From: Streptomyces sp. NBC_01283
GTDB lineage: Bacteria; Actinomycetota; Actinomycetes; Streptomycetales; Streptomycetaceae
Assembly (NCBI RefSeq): GCF_041435335.1
Contig: NZ_CP108430.1
Span: 6,609,001 to 6,673,000 of the forward strand
Direction of reading: 5' to 3'
Length of the DNA: 64,000 nucleotides
The translations under genes were made by a program, and so were the position numbers. Below the pieces are notes generated by a model. It worked only from the letters and a program-made list of their open reading frames with translations, was not told the DNA's origin and made no database searches. Position 1 is the first letter of the stretch; the number at the start of each line of letters is the position of its first letter. This document shows, piece after piece, positions 42,571 to 49,994 of this stretch.

Positions 42571-42605
42571 CGTGACAGCACCCCGCGGCGCGTATCTTGA
42601 TCCCC

Positions 42606-43361
42606 ATGGTGACGCTGCCCAACTCCCGGACCGAAGACGACGGTTCAGCCGTGATCCGGGTGCTCAGTTACAACATCCGGTCGATGCGGGACGACACCGA
42701 CGCGCTGGCCCGGGTCATCGCCGCCTGCGCACCCGACCTCGTGCTCGTCCAGGAGGCGCCCCGCTTCTTCCGGTGGCGCAAGAAGCTCGCGCGGCTCGCC
42801 CGCGCCGCCGACCTGGTGCTGCTCTCGGGCGGCGCCACCGCATCGGGGCCCGCGCTGCTCTGCTCGCTGCGGGCCACCGTCGAGCGGACCGAGGACGTGC
42901 TGCTTCCGCTGACGCCAGGGCTGCACCGGCGCGGCTTCGCTACCGCCGTCGTGCGGTTCGGGGGCGCCCGGCTCGGCGTCCTGAGCTGCCATCTGAGCCT
43001 GCAGACCGACGAGCGGTACGAGCAGGGCGGGATGCTCCTCGACCGGCTTGCCGGGATGGGTGTGGAGCACGCCGTCGCGGGCGGTGACCTCAATGACCGG
43101 CCCAAGGGACGTACGTTCCGCAGGCTCGCCTCGGAGCTGCGGGACTGCTGGGCGACCACGCCCTGGGGCGGCGAGAACACCTCGACGCCGTGGGACCCGC
43201 ATCAGCGCATCGACGCGATCTTCACTACTCCGGGGGTCGAAGTCCTCGGCTGCGGTGTGCCGTTGGAGCTCGACGGCGTGAGCGAGGCGGACCTGCGGGC
43301 GGCCACCGACCATCTTCCGGTGCTCGCCGCCCTCCGGATCCCCGCCGCCGCGAGCGCGTAG
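42606..43361 (+). CDS. Endonuclease/exonuclease/phosphatase-fold hydrolase
   Basis: A 251-residue member of the DNase I/exonuclease III-fold superfamily. Metal and catalytic residues are visible: VLSYNIRSM near residue 22, LVLVQEAPRFF (metal Glu), SCHLSLQTDERYEQ (His), VAGGDLNDRPKGRTF (Asp-x-Asn near residue 165) and ATDHLPVLAAL (Asp-His pair at the end). It may cleave DNA, RNA or phosphoester substrates such as lipids; the family is broad and the target cannot be told. The ATG at 42606 is chosen; TTG 42597 and GTG 42609 are in frame. No signal peptide is seen, so it is likely cytosolic. Confidence 0.85.
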   Translation: MVTLPNSRTEDDGSAVIRVLSYNIRSMRDDTDALARVIAACAPDLVLVQEAPRFFRWRKKLARLARAADLVLLSGGATASGPALLCSLRATVERTEDVLLPLTPGLHRRGFATAVVRFGGARLGVLSCHLSLQTDERYEQGGMLLDRLAGMGVEHAVAGGDLNDRPKGRTFRRLASELRDCWATTPWGGENTSTPWDPHQRIDAIFTTPGVEVLGCGVPLELDGVSEADLRAATDHLPVLAALRIPAAASA

Positions 43362-43366
43362 CTCCG

Positions 43367-43999
43367 TCAGACCACCGCGCCGCGGCCCGGGTCCTCGTTC
43401 TCCTCGTCGTCGTCGCCCTTCATCCGCGACACCAGGGTGGCGAAGCCGCCGAGGAAGCCGCCGATGCTGAGCGTCGCCAGCCACCACGTCATCGTCCAGC
43501 CGAGCAGCACGGTGAGCAGGAGCAGCAGCGGGCCGCCGAGCACCGCGAGCCAGGCGAACTTCGCCGTGACGTCCGCGGCGGGCAGCGGTGGCGGCTCCGG
43601 CGGGACGAAGTGGCCCTCGTCGTCCGCGCCCAGGTCGTCGTCCGACGCCTCGGGGGCGGCGTAGTCACGCGGGCCGCCGACACCCGGGGCGAAGGAGACG
43701 GAGCCGCCGAGCGTCTTCCTGGATCCGGAGTCGTCCGGGTCGTCGGGGGCCGTGGGGTTCTTGGTGCCCTTGCCGCCCGGCCCCGGCGTCTCGTTCGTCT
43801 CGGGTTCCAGCAGCGCAAGATCCTCGATGGACTTGAACGGCTTGGCGCCCGGCGGGTCCGCCGGCTCCTGGCCGTACCCCGCGACGATCGCCTGCCAGGC
43901 CGCGTCCTCGTCGAGCGGCAGGCCCTCGGAAGGCTCCTCGCGCTTCTCGGGCTCGCGGCTCTCGTCGCCGTCGGGTTCGATCTTGTCCTGCTCAGCCAC
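43367..43999 (-). CDS. Membrane protein of unknown function with acidic N-terminus
   Basis: A 210-residue protein with a long acidic, disordered N-terminal part (residues 1-140; AEQDKIEPDGDESREPEKRE) and two C-terminal membrane helices, at about residues 152-171 (WLAVLGGPLLLLLTVLLGW) and 174-192 (WWLATLSIGGFLGGFATLV), followed by an acidic tail with DDDEENED. The frame starts GTG at 43999 and overlaps the end of the hydrolase gene by 8 bases, so it is translated from the same message. No family is recognised. The tail suggests a cytosolic protein-docking role. Confidence 0.75.
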   Translation of the reverse strand: MAEQDKIEPDGDESREPEKREEPSEGLPLDEDAAWQAIVAGYGQEPADPPGAKPFKSIEDLALLEPETNETPGPGGKGTKNPTAPDDPDDSGSRKTLGGSVSFAPGVGGPRDYAAPEASDDDLGADDEGHFVPPEPPPLPAADVTAKFAWLAVLGGPLLLLLTVLLGWTMTWWLATLSIGGFLGGFATLVSRMKGDDDEENEDPGRGAVV

Positions 44000-44771
44000 C
44001 GGTGGCCGTCCCTTCCTTACCGACACTGGGGGCGAGCCGGCCGATGAACGCGTAGCTCTCCTCGAAGATCCGGTCCGCATCATGGTCCAACGTCGCGACG
44101 TGGTAGCTCTGTTCCAGGATGATCTCGGTGACATCCGTGGACGACACCCGGCCGAGGATCCTGGCCGAGTCGGCCGGCGGTACGACGTGGTCCTGCGGGC
44201 TGTGCAGCAGCAGCAACGGCTGGGTCACCTGCGGCAGTTCACCGTCCACTCGCTGGAAGAACCGGCGCAGGGAGTGCGCGGCGTGCAGCGGGATCCGGTG
44301 GTAGCCGACCTCCTCCGAGCCCTCCAGGGCGATGTCGCTCACGATGCCCTTCGTCGAGGGCACCAGATGCCGGGCGACCGGCAGCGCGTGCGCCGCGAGG
44401 CCGTGCACCTTGTTCCCCGGGTTCACCACGGCGATCCCGCGCACCGCGTCGCCGTGCTTCGCCGCGAGCCGCAGCGCCAGCGCCCCGCCCATGGAGAGGC
44501 CGAAGACGAAGACCTCCGTGCACCGCTCCAGGAGCGCCCGCAGTTCCCGCTCCACCTCCGCGTACCAGTCCTGCCAGCCGGTGACCTGGAGGTCCTCCCA
44601 GCGTGTGCCGTGCCCGGGCAGCAGCGGGAGCGAGACGGTCAGGCCGCGGCCCGCCAGATACTCCGCCCAGGGGCGCAGGGACTGCGGGGATCCGGTGAAG
44701 CCGTGACAGAGGAGGACGCCGACCTCGCCGCCCTCGTGGCGGTACGGCTCGGCTCCGGGGAGGACCGGCAC
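43992..44771 (-). CDS. Alpha/beta-hydrolase (monoacylglycerol lipase/carboxylesterase type)
   Basis: A 259-residue alpha/beta-hydrolase. The oxyanion segment is GVLLCHGFTGSPQSL (residues 17-31). The nucleophile elbow is VFVFGLSMGGALALRLAAKH (Ser near residue 93). The acid lies in LLLHSPQDHVVPPADS (Asp near residue 200), and the catalytic His in QSYHVATLDHDADRIF. All three triad residues are present. This is the pattern of small carboxylesterases and monoglyceride lipases. The GTG at 44771 follows AAGGAG. It is divergent from the acyltransferase gene, with which it may share a lipid role, and is followed by the two-helix protein in one operon. Confidence 0.88.
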   Translation of the reverse strand: MPVLPGAEPYRHEGGEVGVLLCHGFTGSPQSLRPWAEYLAGRGLTVSLPLLPGHGTRWEDLQVTGWQDWYAEVERELRALLERCTEVFVFGLSMGGALALRLAAKHGDAVRGIAVVNPGNKVHGLAAHALPVARHLVPSTKGIVSDIALEGSEEVGYHRIPLHAAHSLRRFFQRVDGELPQVTQPLLLLHSPQDHVVPPADSARILGRVSSTDVTEIILEQSYHVATLDHDADRIFEESYAFIGRLAPSVGKEGTATGG

Positions 44772-44912
44772 TTCGGTCTCCTTCGTGAGATGTGGCTGCG
44801 GGGTGGGAGTACTTCACCGTACGCGACCGGACTGACACCGACCAGGGTCGTCGGGCCCTTTGGGCTTACTGCGGGTTAAGGTCTGATCCACACTTAACAG
44901 GAGGCACTCGGT

Positions 44913-45674
44913 TTGATCTACGGCGCAATGAAGGTCGCCATCGGAGGGCCGCTGAAGCTCGGCTTCAGGCCCTGGGTGGAGGGCCTTGAGAACGTACCCG
45001 CCGAGGGACCGGCCATCCTGGCGAGCAATCATCTCTCCTTCTCGGACTCCTTTTTCCTGCCCGCGGTCCTCGACCGCAAGGTCACCTTCATCGCGAAGGC
45101 GGAGTACTTCACGTCCCCGGGCGTGAAGGGCAAGCTCACGGCGGCGTTCTTCAAGGGCGTCGGCCAGCTCCCCGTGGACCGCTCCGGCGGACGCGGCGCG
45201 GGCGAGGCGGCCATCAAGAGCGGCATCGAGGTACTGGAGCGCGGTGAGCTCTTCGGCATCTACCCGGAAGGCACGCGTTCGCCCGACGCGAGGCTCTACC
45301 GTGGCAAGCCGGGAGGCCTCGCGCGTGTGGCCCTCGCCACCGGGGCGCCCGTGCTCCCCGTGGCGATGATCGACACGGAGAAGATCCAGCCGCCGGGCAA
45401 GGTGATGCCGAAGCTGATGCGGCCCGGCATCAAGATCGGCAAGCCGCTCGACTTCAGCCGGTACCACGGCATGGAGCACGACCGGTTCGTCCTGCGGGCG
45501 CTGACCGACGAGGTCATGTACGAGATCATGAAGCTGTCCGGCCAGGAGTACGTGGACGAGTACGCGACGGCGGCCAAGCGCCGCCTCGCGGACGCGGCGA
45601 AGGCCGAGAAGGAAGCGGAGAAGAAGGCGGAGAAGGCGGCAGCGGCGGCCGAGAAGGAACGGTCCGGCGCGTAA
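44913..45674 (+). CDS. 1-acyl-sn-glycerol-3-phosphate acyltransferase (PlsC family)
   Basis: A 253-residue PlsC-family acyltransferase, which makes phosphatidic acid from lysophosphatidic acid at the membrane. The family boxes are ILASNHLSFSDSFF (residues 34-47, His and Asp of the charge relay), LPVDRSGGRG, and LFGIYPEGTRSPDARLYRGK (Glu-Gly-Thr-Arg, about residue 115). VLPVAMIDTEKIQP is the fourth box. The last 35 residues are a Lys/Ala/Glu-rich helix. The TTG at 44913 is preferred because AGGAGG is 8 bases upstream; the next ATG would drop five residues. In M. tuberculosis Rv2182c occupies the corresponding place. Confidence 0.9.
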   Translation: MIYGAMKVAIGGPLKLGFRPWVEGLENVPAEGPAILASNHLSFSDSFFLPAVLDRKVTFIAKAEYFTSPGVKGKLTAAFFKGVGQLPVDRSGGRGAGEAAIKSGIEVLERGELFGIYPEGTRSPDARLYRGKPGGLARVALATGAPVLPVAMIDTEKIQPPGKVMPKLMRPGIKIGKPLDFSRYHGMEHDRFVLRALTDEVMYEIMKLSGQEYVDEYATAAKRRLADAAKAEKEAEKKAEKAAAAAEKERSGA

Positions 45675-45734
45675 CCGCGTCGCTGCATGGGGGAGCTGGT
45701 GGGCACCCTGACGGGTGGCCAAGGGGTGGGGGAC

Positions 45735-46997
45735 ATGACCAAGCGCGTGCGCGTCATGAGGATGTCGGTCGAGCAGCCGCTGTGGCGTGCGCTGACCGGC
45801 TACCGCGTACTGACGATGCTGTACGCGATCGGCCTCTTCGTCGCCGCGTACGAGAACTTCGACCGCCCCTGGGTGGCCGTCGGGTACTACGCGGTGCTCG
45901 CCGGCTGGACCATCGGCACGCTGCCGAAGGTCGCGAACGCGGCGAACTGCACCAAGCGGTTCCTGATCACCGACCTGACGATCGCGCTGGCCGGCATCCT
46001 GCTCACCCCGGTCGCCGACTCGCACCAGCGGATCGTCCACGACGGCCCGACGCTGCCGTCGATATGGACGGCCGGCGCGGTGCTCGCCTTCGCGATCAAG
46101 GGCGGCTGGCGGTGGGCGGCGTTCGCGTCGGCGCTCGTCGGCGTCGCCAACATCGCACAGCGCGGCAGGCCCACCCAGGACACGCTCCACAACGTCCTGC
46201 TCGTCTGCATCGCGTCCATCGCGATCGGATACGTCGTCGAGGTGGCCCGCGCCTCCGAGCGCACCCTGGCCCGCGCCCTGGAGATCGAGGCCGCGACCCG
46301 CGAGCGGGAGAGGCTCGCCCGCGACATCCACGACAGCGTGCTCCAGGTCCTCGCGATGGTGCAGCGGCGCGGCAGCGCGCTCGGCGGCGAGGCGGCGGAG
46401 CTCGGCAGGATGGCGGGGGAGCAGGAGGTCGCGCTGCGCACGCTGGTGGCGGGCGGCCTGGTCCGGACGTCGCACGAGTCGGAGGACGCCTCGCTGGGTG
46501 CCGTGGTGCGCGCGGTGGAGGAGCCGGACGACGATGAGGACACCTCTGACGGTGAGCCCTGTGACCTGCGGTCGCTGCTCTTCCCGTACGCGGGAGCGAA
46601 GGTGACCGTCTCGGAGCCGGGCGCTCCGGTCGCCCTCGCGCCGAAGGCCGCGCGGGAACTGGCCGCCGCGGTGGGCGCCGCCCTGGACAACGTCCACCGG
46701 CACGCGGGGCCGGACGCCGGGGCCTGGATCCTGGTCGAGGACGAGCCGGACGCCGTGATCGTGACGGTGCGGGACGACGGCCCCGGCATCCCCGACGGGC
46801 GGCTCGCGGAGGCCGAGGGCGAGGGCCGGCTCGGTGTCGCCCTGTCGATCCGGGGGCGGCTCAGGGACATCGGGGGCACGGCCGAGCTGATCTCGGTGCC
46901 GGGCCAGGGCACGGAAGTGGAACTGAGGGTCCCGCGGGTAGCGGCGGCCCCGGAGAACGTAGGCAGCACACGGGGGAAGGCAGGCAGGGAACGATGA
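45735..46997 (+). CDS. Sensor histidine kinase (MacS-like, HisKA_3 type)
   Basis: A 420-residue membrane histidine kinase. Four or five helices occupy residues 20-175 (VLTMLYAIGLFVAAYE, LTIALAGILLTPVADS, VLLVCIASIAIGYVVEVA) with no large extracellular domain. The HisKA_3 motif is RERLARDIHDSVLQVLAMVQ (His near residue 198). The HATPase domain shows LAAAVGAALDNVHRHAGPDA and VRDDGPGIPDGRLAEAEGEG. The ATG at 45735 follows GGGTGGGGG; an upstream ATG at 45687 in the same frame is possible. The 4-base overlap with the next gene marks its partner regulator. This architecture resembles the MacRS two-component family of Streptomyces, by recall. The stimulus is unknown. Confidence 0.9.
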   Translation: MTKRVRVMRMSVEQPLWRALTGYRVLTMLYAIGLFVAAYENFDRPWVAVGYYAVLAGWTIGTLPKVANAANCTKRFLITDLTIALAGILLTPVADSHQRIVHDGPTLPSIWTAGAVLAFAIKGGWRWAAFASALVGVANIAQRGRPTQDTLHNVLLVCIASIAIGYVVEVARASERTLARALEIEAATRERERLARDIHDSVLQVLAMVQRRGSALGGEAAELGRMAGEQEVALRTLVAGGLVRTSHESEDASLGAVVRAVEEPDDDEDTSDGEPCDLRSLLFPYAGAKVTVSEPGAPVALAPKAARELAAAVGAALDNVHRHAGPDAGAWILVEDEPDAVIVTVRDDGPGIPDGRLAEAEGEGRLGVALSIRGRLRDIGGTAELISVPGQGTEVELRVPRVAAAPENVGSTRGKAGRER

Positions 46998-47695
46998 GCG
47001 AGCAGCAGCGACAGCAGGACGGCGAGGGCGGCGGGAAGCCGGTCAGGGTCATGGTCGTCGACGACCACCCGATGTGGCGGGACGCGGTCGCCCGCGACCT
47101 CGCCGAGGCCGGGTTCGACGTGGTCGCCACGGCGGGCGACGGCGAGCAGGCCGTGCGCCGCGCACAGGCCGTCGCGCCCGACGTCCTCGTGCTCGACCTG
47201 AACCTGCCCCTGAAGCCGGGCGTCCAGGTCTGCAAGGAACTCGTCGCCGCCAACCCGGCCCTGCGCGTCCTCGTCCTCTCGGCGAGCGGTGAGCACGCGG
47301 ACGTCCTGGAGGCCGTCAAGTCCGGCGCCACCGGCTATCTCCTGAAGTCGGCGTCCACCGCCGAGCTGACCGACGCGGTGCGCCGCACTGCGGTCGGCGA
47401 CACGGTCTTCACGCCGGGCCTCGCGGGCCTCGTCCTCGGCGAGTACCGCCGCCTGGCGTCCGATCCGGCGCCCGGCGCCCCGGACGAGCCGAAGGCACCG
47501 CAGCTGACCGACCGCGAGACCGAGGTGCTGCGGCTCGTCGCCAAGGGACTGAGCTACAAGCAGATCGCCGAGCGCCTGGTCATCTCGCACCGCACCGTGC
47601 AGAACCACGTGCAGAACACCCTGGGCAAGCTCCAGCTGCACAACCGCGTGGAGCTCGTGCGCTACGCGATAGAGCGGGGTCTCGACGACGCGTGA
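46994..47695 (+). CDS. NarL/FixJ family response regulator
   Basis: A 233-residue response regulator, the partner of the preceding kinase. It has VMVVDDHPMWRDAVARDLAE (acidic pair near residue 23), the phosphorylated Asp in VLVLDLNLPLKPGV (about residue 70), LVLSASGEHADVLEA and the Lys in GYLLKSASTAELTDA. The LuxR helix-turn-helix is LTDRETEVLRLVAKGLSYKQ, then IAERLVISHRTVQNHVQN. The ATG overlaps the kinase stop by 4 bases. Targets are not deducible; the next gene, pfkA, is 156 bp away and has its own leader. Confidence 0.93.
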   Translation: MSEQQRQQDGEGGGKPVRVMVVDDHPMWRDAVARDLAEAGFDVVATAGDGEQAVRRAQAVAPDVLVLDLNLPLKPGVQVCKELVAANPALRVLVLSASGEHADVLEAVKSGATGYLLKSASTAELTDAVRRTAVGDTVFTPGLAGLVLGEYRRLASDPAPGAPDEPKAPQLTDRETEVLRLVAKGLSYKQIAERLVISHRTVQNHVQNTLGKLQLHNRVELVRYAIERGLDDA

Positions 47696-47791
47696 ATGCC
47701 CGGGCAGCGCTCGGACAACCCCTCATAAGAGTGAACCCGAGTGATCAACTGCCCTGTTCCGGACAGGAATTGACCATCCGGACCGTCCCTG

Positions 47792-47833
47792 AGTGACCTG
47801 GATCACCATTAGCGTGACTCGCATCAGGTCACT
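47792..47833. promoter_or_regulatory. 8-bp inverted repeat flanking the presumed pfkA -10
   Basis: AGTGACCT (47792-47799) and AGGTCACT (47826-47833) are perfect complements around TAGCGT (47810-47815), a -10-like box about 40 bp before the pfkA start. A regulator bound at both arms would bracket the promoter. Confidence 0.3.
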
Positions 47834-47851
47834 GACGGAAGGGACTTTTCC

Positions 47852-48880
47852 ATGCGGGTCGGAGTACTGACCGGAGGCGGCGACTGCCCCGGGCTCAACG
47901 CCGTCATCCGGGGCGTCGTCCGCAAGGGCGTGCAGGAGTACGGCTATGACTTCGTCGGCTTCCGGGACGGCTGGCGCGGTCCACTGGAGGGCGACACCGT
48001 TCCCCTCGACATCCCGGCCGTGCGGGGCATCCTGCCCCGCGGCGGCACCATCCTCGGTTCCTCGCGCACCAACCCGCTCAAGGCGGAGAACGGCGTCCGC
48101 CGGATCAAGGAGAACCTCACCAAATACGAGGTCGACTCCCTCATCGCGATCGGCGGCGAGGACACCCTCGGCGTCGCCGCCCGGCTCACCGACGAGTACG
48201 GCATCAATGTCGTCGGCGTACCGAAGACCATCGACAACGACCTGTCCGCCACGGACTACACCTTCGGCTTCGACACCGCGGTGGGCATCGCCACCGAGGC
48301 GATCGACCGGCTGCACACGACCGCCGAGTCGCACATGCGCGTCCTCGTGGTCGAGGTCATGGGGCGGCACGCGGGGTGGATCGCGCTGCACTCCGGGCTC
48401 GCCGGGGGCGCGAACGTCATCCTCATCCCCGAGCAGCGCTTCGACGTCGACCAGGTCTGCTCCTGGGTGACCTCGCGGTTCAAGGCGTCGTACGCGCCGA
48501 TCGTCGTCGTCGCGGAAGGGGCCATGCCCAAGGACGGCGAGATGGTGCTCAAGGACGGGACGCAGGACTCCTTCGGGCATGTGCGGCTCTCCGGCGTGGG
48601 GGAGTGGCTGGCGAAGGAGATCGAGGGGCGTACGGGGAAGGAAGCGCGGACGACCGTCCTCGGACATGTCCAGCGCGGCGGTACGCCCAGCGCCTTCGAC
48701 CGCTGGCTGGCCACCCGCTTCGGGCTGCACGCGATCGATGCCGTGCACGACGGCGACTTCGGGAAGATGGTCGCGCTGCAGGGCACGGACATCGTGCGGG
48801 TACCGATCGCCGACGCGACGGCGAAGCTGAAGACGGTGGACCCGAAGCTGTACTCCGAGGTCGGGGTCTTCTTCGGCTGA
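47852..48880 (+). CDS. pfkA: 6-phosphofructokinase (PPi-type residue pattern)
   Basis: A 342-residue group III phosphofructokinase of the actinobacterial type. It opens RVGVLTGGGDCPGLNAVIRG. The catalytic loop is VPKTIDNDLSATDYTFGFDT, and fructose 6-phosphate binding is seen in VVEVMGRHAGWIALHSGLAG. The nucleotide-specificity site reads GGEDT: residue 104 is Asp, where ATP-dependent enzymes such as M. tuberculosis PfkA (GGEGT) have Gly, and the loop residue in PKTIDND is Lys. Asp104 plus Lys is the classic signature of pyrophosphate-dependent enzymes. The donor may therefore be PPi instead of ATP. GAAGGGAC precedes the ATG. It has its own promoter. Confidence 0.9.
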   Translation: MRVGVLTGGGDCPGLNAVIRGVVRKGVQEYGYDFVGFRDGWRGPLEGDTVPLDIPAVRGILPRGGTILGSSRTNPLKAENGVRRIKENLTKYEVDSLIAIGGEDTLGVAARLTDEYGINVVGVPKTIDNDLSATDYTFGFDTAVGIATEAIDRLHTTAESHMRVLVVEVMGRHAGWIALHSGLAGGANVILIPEQRFDVDQVCSWVTSRFKASYAPIVVVAEGAMPKDGEMVLKDGTQDSFGHVRLSGVGEWLAKEIEGRTGKEARTTVLGHVQRGGTPSAFDRWLATRFGLHAIDAVHDGDFGKMVALQGTDIVRVPIADATAKLKTVDPKLYSEVGVFFG

Positions 48881-48972
48881 TCCCCGGTGGGCGGGTGCCC
48901 GGTTCACTCGCACCCGCCCACCACGCCTCTCCCCGCAGTGCCGTCCCACCCGAAGAAACCTAGACTCGCCGC

Positions 48973-49977
48973 ATGGAGATCCTCGCCTTCGGAGTGCAGG
49001 CCGACGAGAAGCCGCTCATCGAGAAGGCCTTCGAGGGGCACCACGACGTCCGCTGCCTGGACGTCTTCCTCACCGAGGACACCGCCCCCATCGCCGCGGG
49101 CTACGAGATCATCTCCACCAGCGTCAACGCCGATCTCGGCAACCGCGTCCTGCAGACGCTCGCCGCCGGCGGCACGCAGATGATCGCCCAGCGCTCGACG
49201 GGGTTCAACAACATCGATCTCCAGGTCGCCGAGCGCCTCGGCTTCACCATCGCCCGCGTCTCGTACTACTCGCCGTACTCCGTCGCCGAGTTCGCCTGGA
49301 CCCTGGCGATGGCCGTCAACCGCCGCATCGTCCGCGCCAGCAACCGCACCCGCGACTTCGACTTCAGGCTCGACGGCCTGATGGGCCGGGACCTGCGCGG
49401 CCGCACGGTCGGCGTGCTCGGCACCGGGAAGATCGGCGAGGCGTTCACCCGGATCGCGCACGGATTCGGGATGAATCTGCTCGGCTGGGACGTCGCGGAG
49501 AACCCCGCGTGCGTCGAGCTCGGCATGAAGTACGTCGCGAAGGAGGAGCTCTTCGCCGACGCCGACCTGATCAGCCTGCACGTTCCGCTGCTCCCCGCGA
49601 CGGAGCACATCATCGGTGCCGACTCGCTGCGGATGATGAAGGACGACGCGATCCTGGTGAACTCCAGCCGTGGCGGCCTGATCGACACCGACGCCCTGGT
49701 CCAGGAGCTGCGGCTGGGGCGTTTCGCGGGTGTCGGTCTCGATGTGTACGAGGCGGAGGCCGGGCTCTTCTTCCTCGACAGGTCGCTCGAGGTCGTCGAG
49801 GACGACACGCTGGCCCGTCTCGTGACGTTCCCGAACGTCGTGGTCACCTCGCACCAGGCGTACTACACCGTGGACGCGGTCGGCCAGATCATCGACACCA
49901 CGGTGCGGAACGTCCTGGACTACAAGGAGGGCCGCCGCAGCGAGAACGTGCTGGTCCCGGCGGCCCCCAAGCTCTAG
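48973..49977 (+). CDS. D-lactate dehydrogenase-like 2-hydroxyacid dehydrogenase
   Basis: A 334-residue D-isomer-specific 2-hydroxyacid dehydrogenase of the fermentative D-lactate dehydrogenase group. The N-terminal part shows MIAQRSTGFNNIDLQVAERL. The NAD site is TVGVLGTGKIGEAFTRIAHG (about residue 147). The catalytic Arg is in ILVNSSRGGLIDTDAL (about residue 235), the Glu in LDVYEAEAGLFF and the His in VVTSHQAYYTVDAVGQ. All three catalytic residues are present. The ATG is at 48973. It converges on the anthranilate synthase gene with only 17 bp between the ends. Pyruvate reduction is likely; other 2-oxoacids are possible. Confidence 0.9.
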   Translation: MEILAFGVQADEKPLIEKAFEGHHDVRCLDVFLTEDTAPIAAGYEIISTSVNADLGNRVLQTLAAGGTQMIAQRSTGFNNIDLQVAERLGFTIARVSYYSPYSVAEFAWTLAMAVNRRIVRASNRTRDFDFRLDGLMGRDLRGRTVGVLGTGKIGEAFTRIAHGFGMNLLGWDVAENPACVELGMKYVAKEELFADADLISLHVPLLPATEHIIGADSLRMMKDDAILVNSSRGGLIDTDALVQELRLGRFAGVGLDVYEAEAGLFFLDRSLEVVEDDTLARLVTFPNVVVTSHQAYYTVDAVGQIIDTTVRNVLDYKEGRRSENVLVPAAPKL

Positions 49978-49994
49978 CCCAGCTCTAGCCCGGC

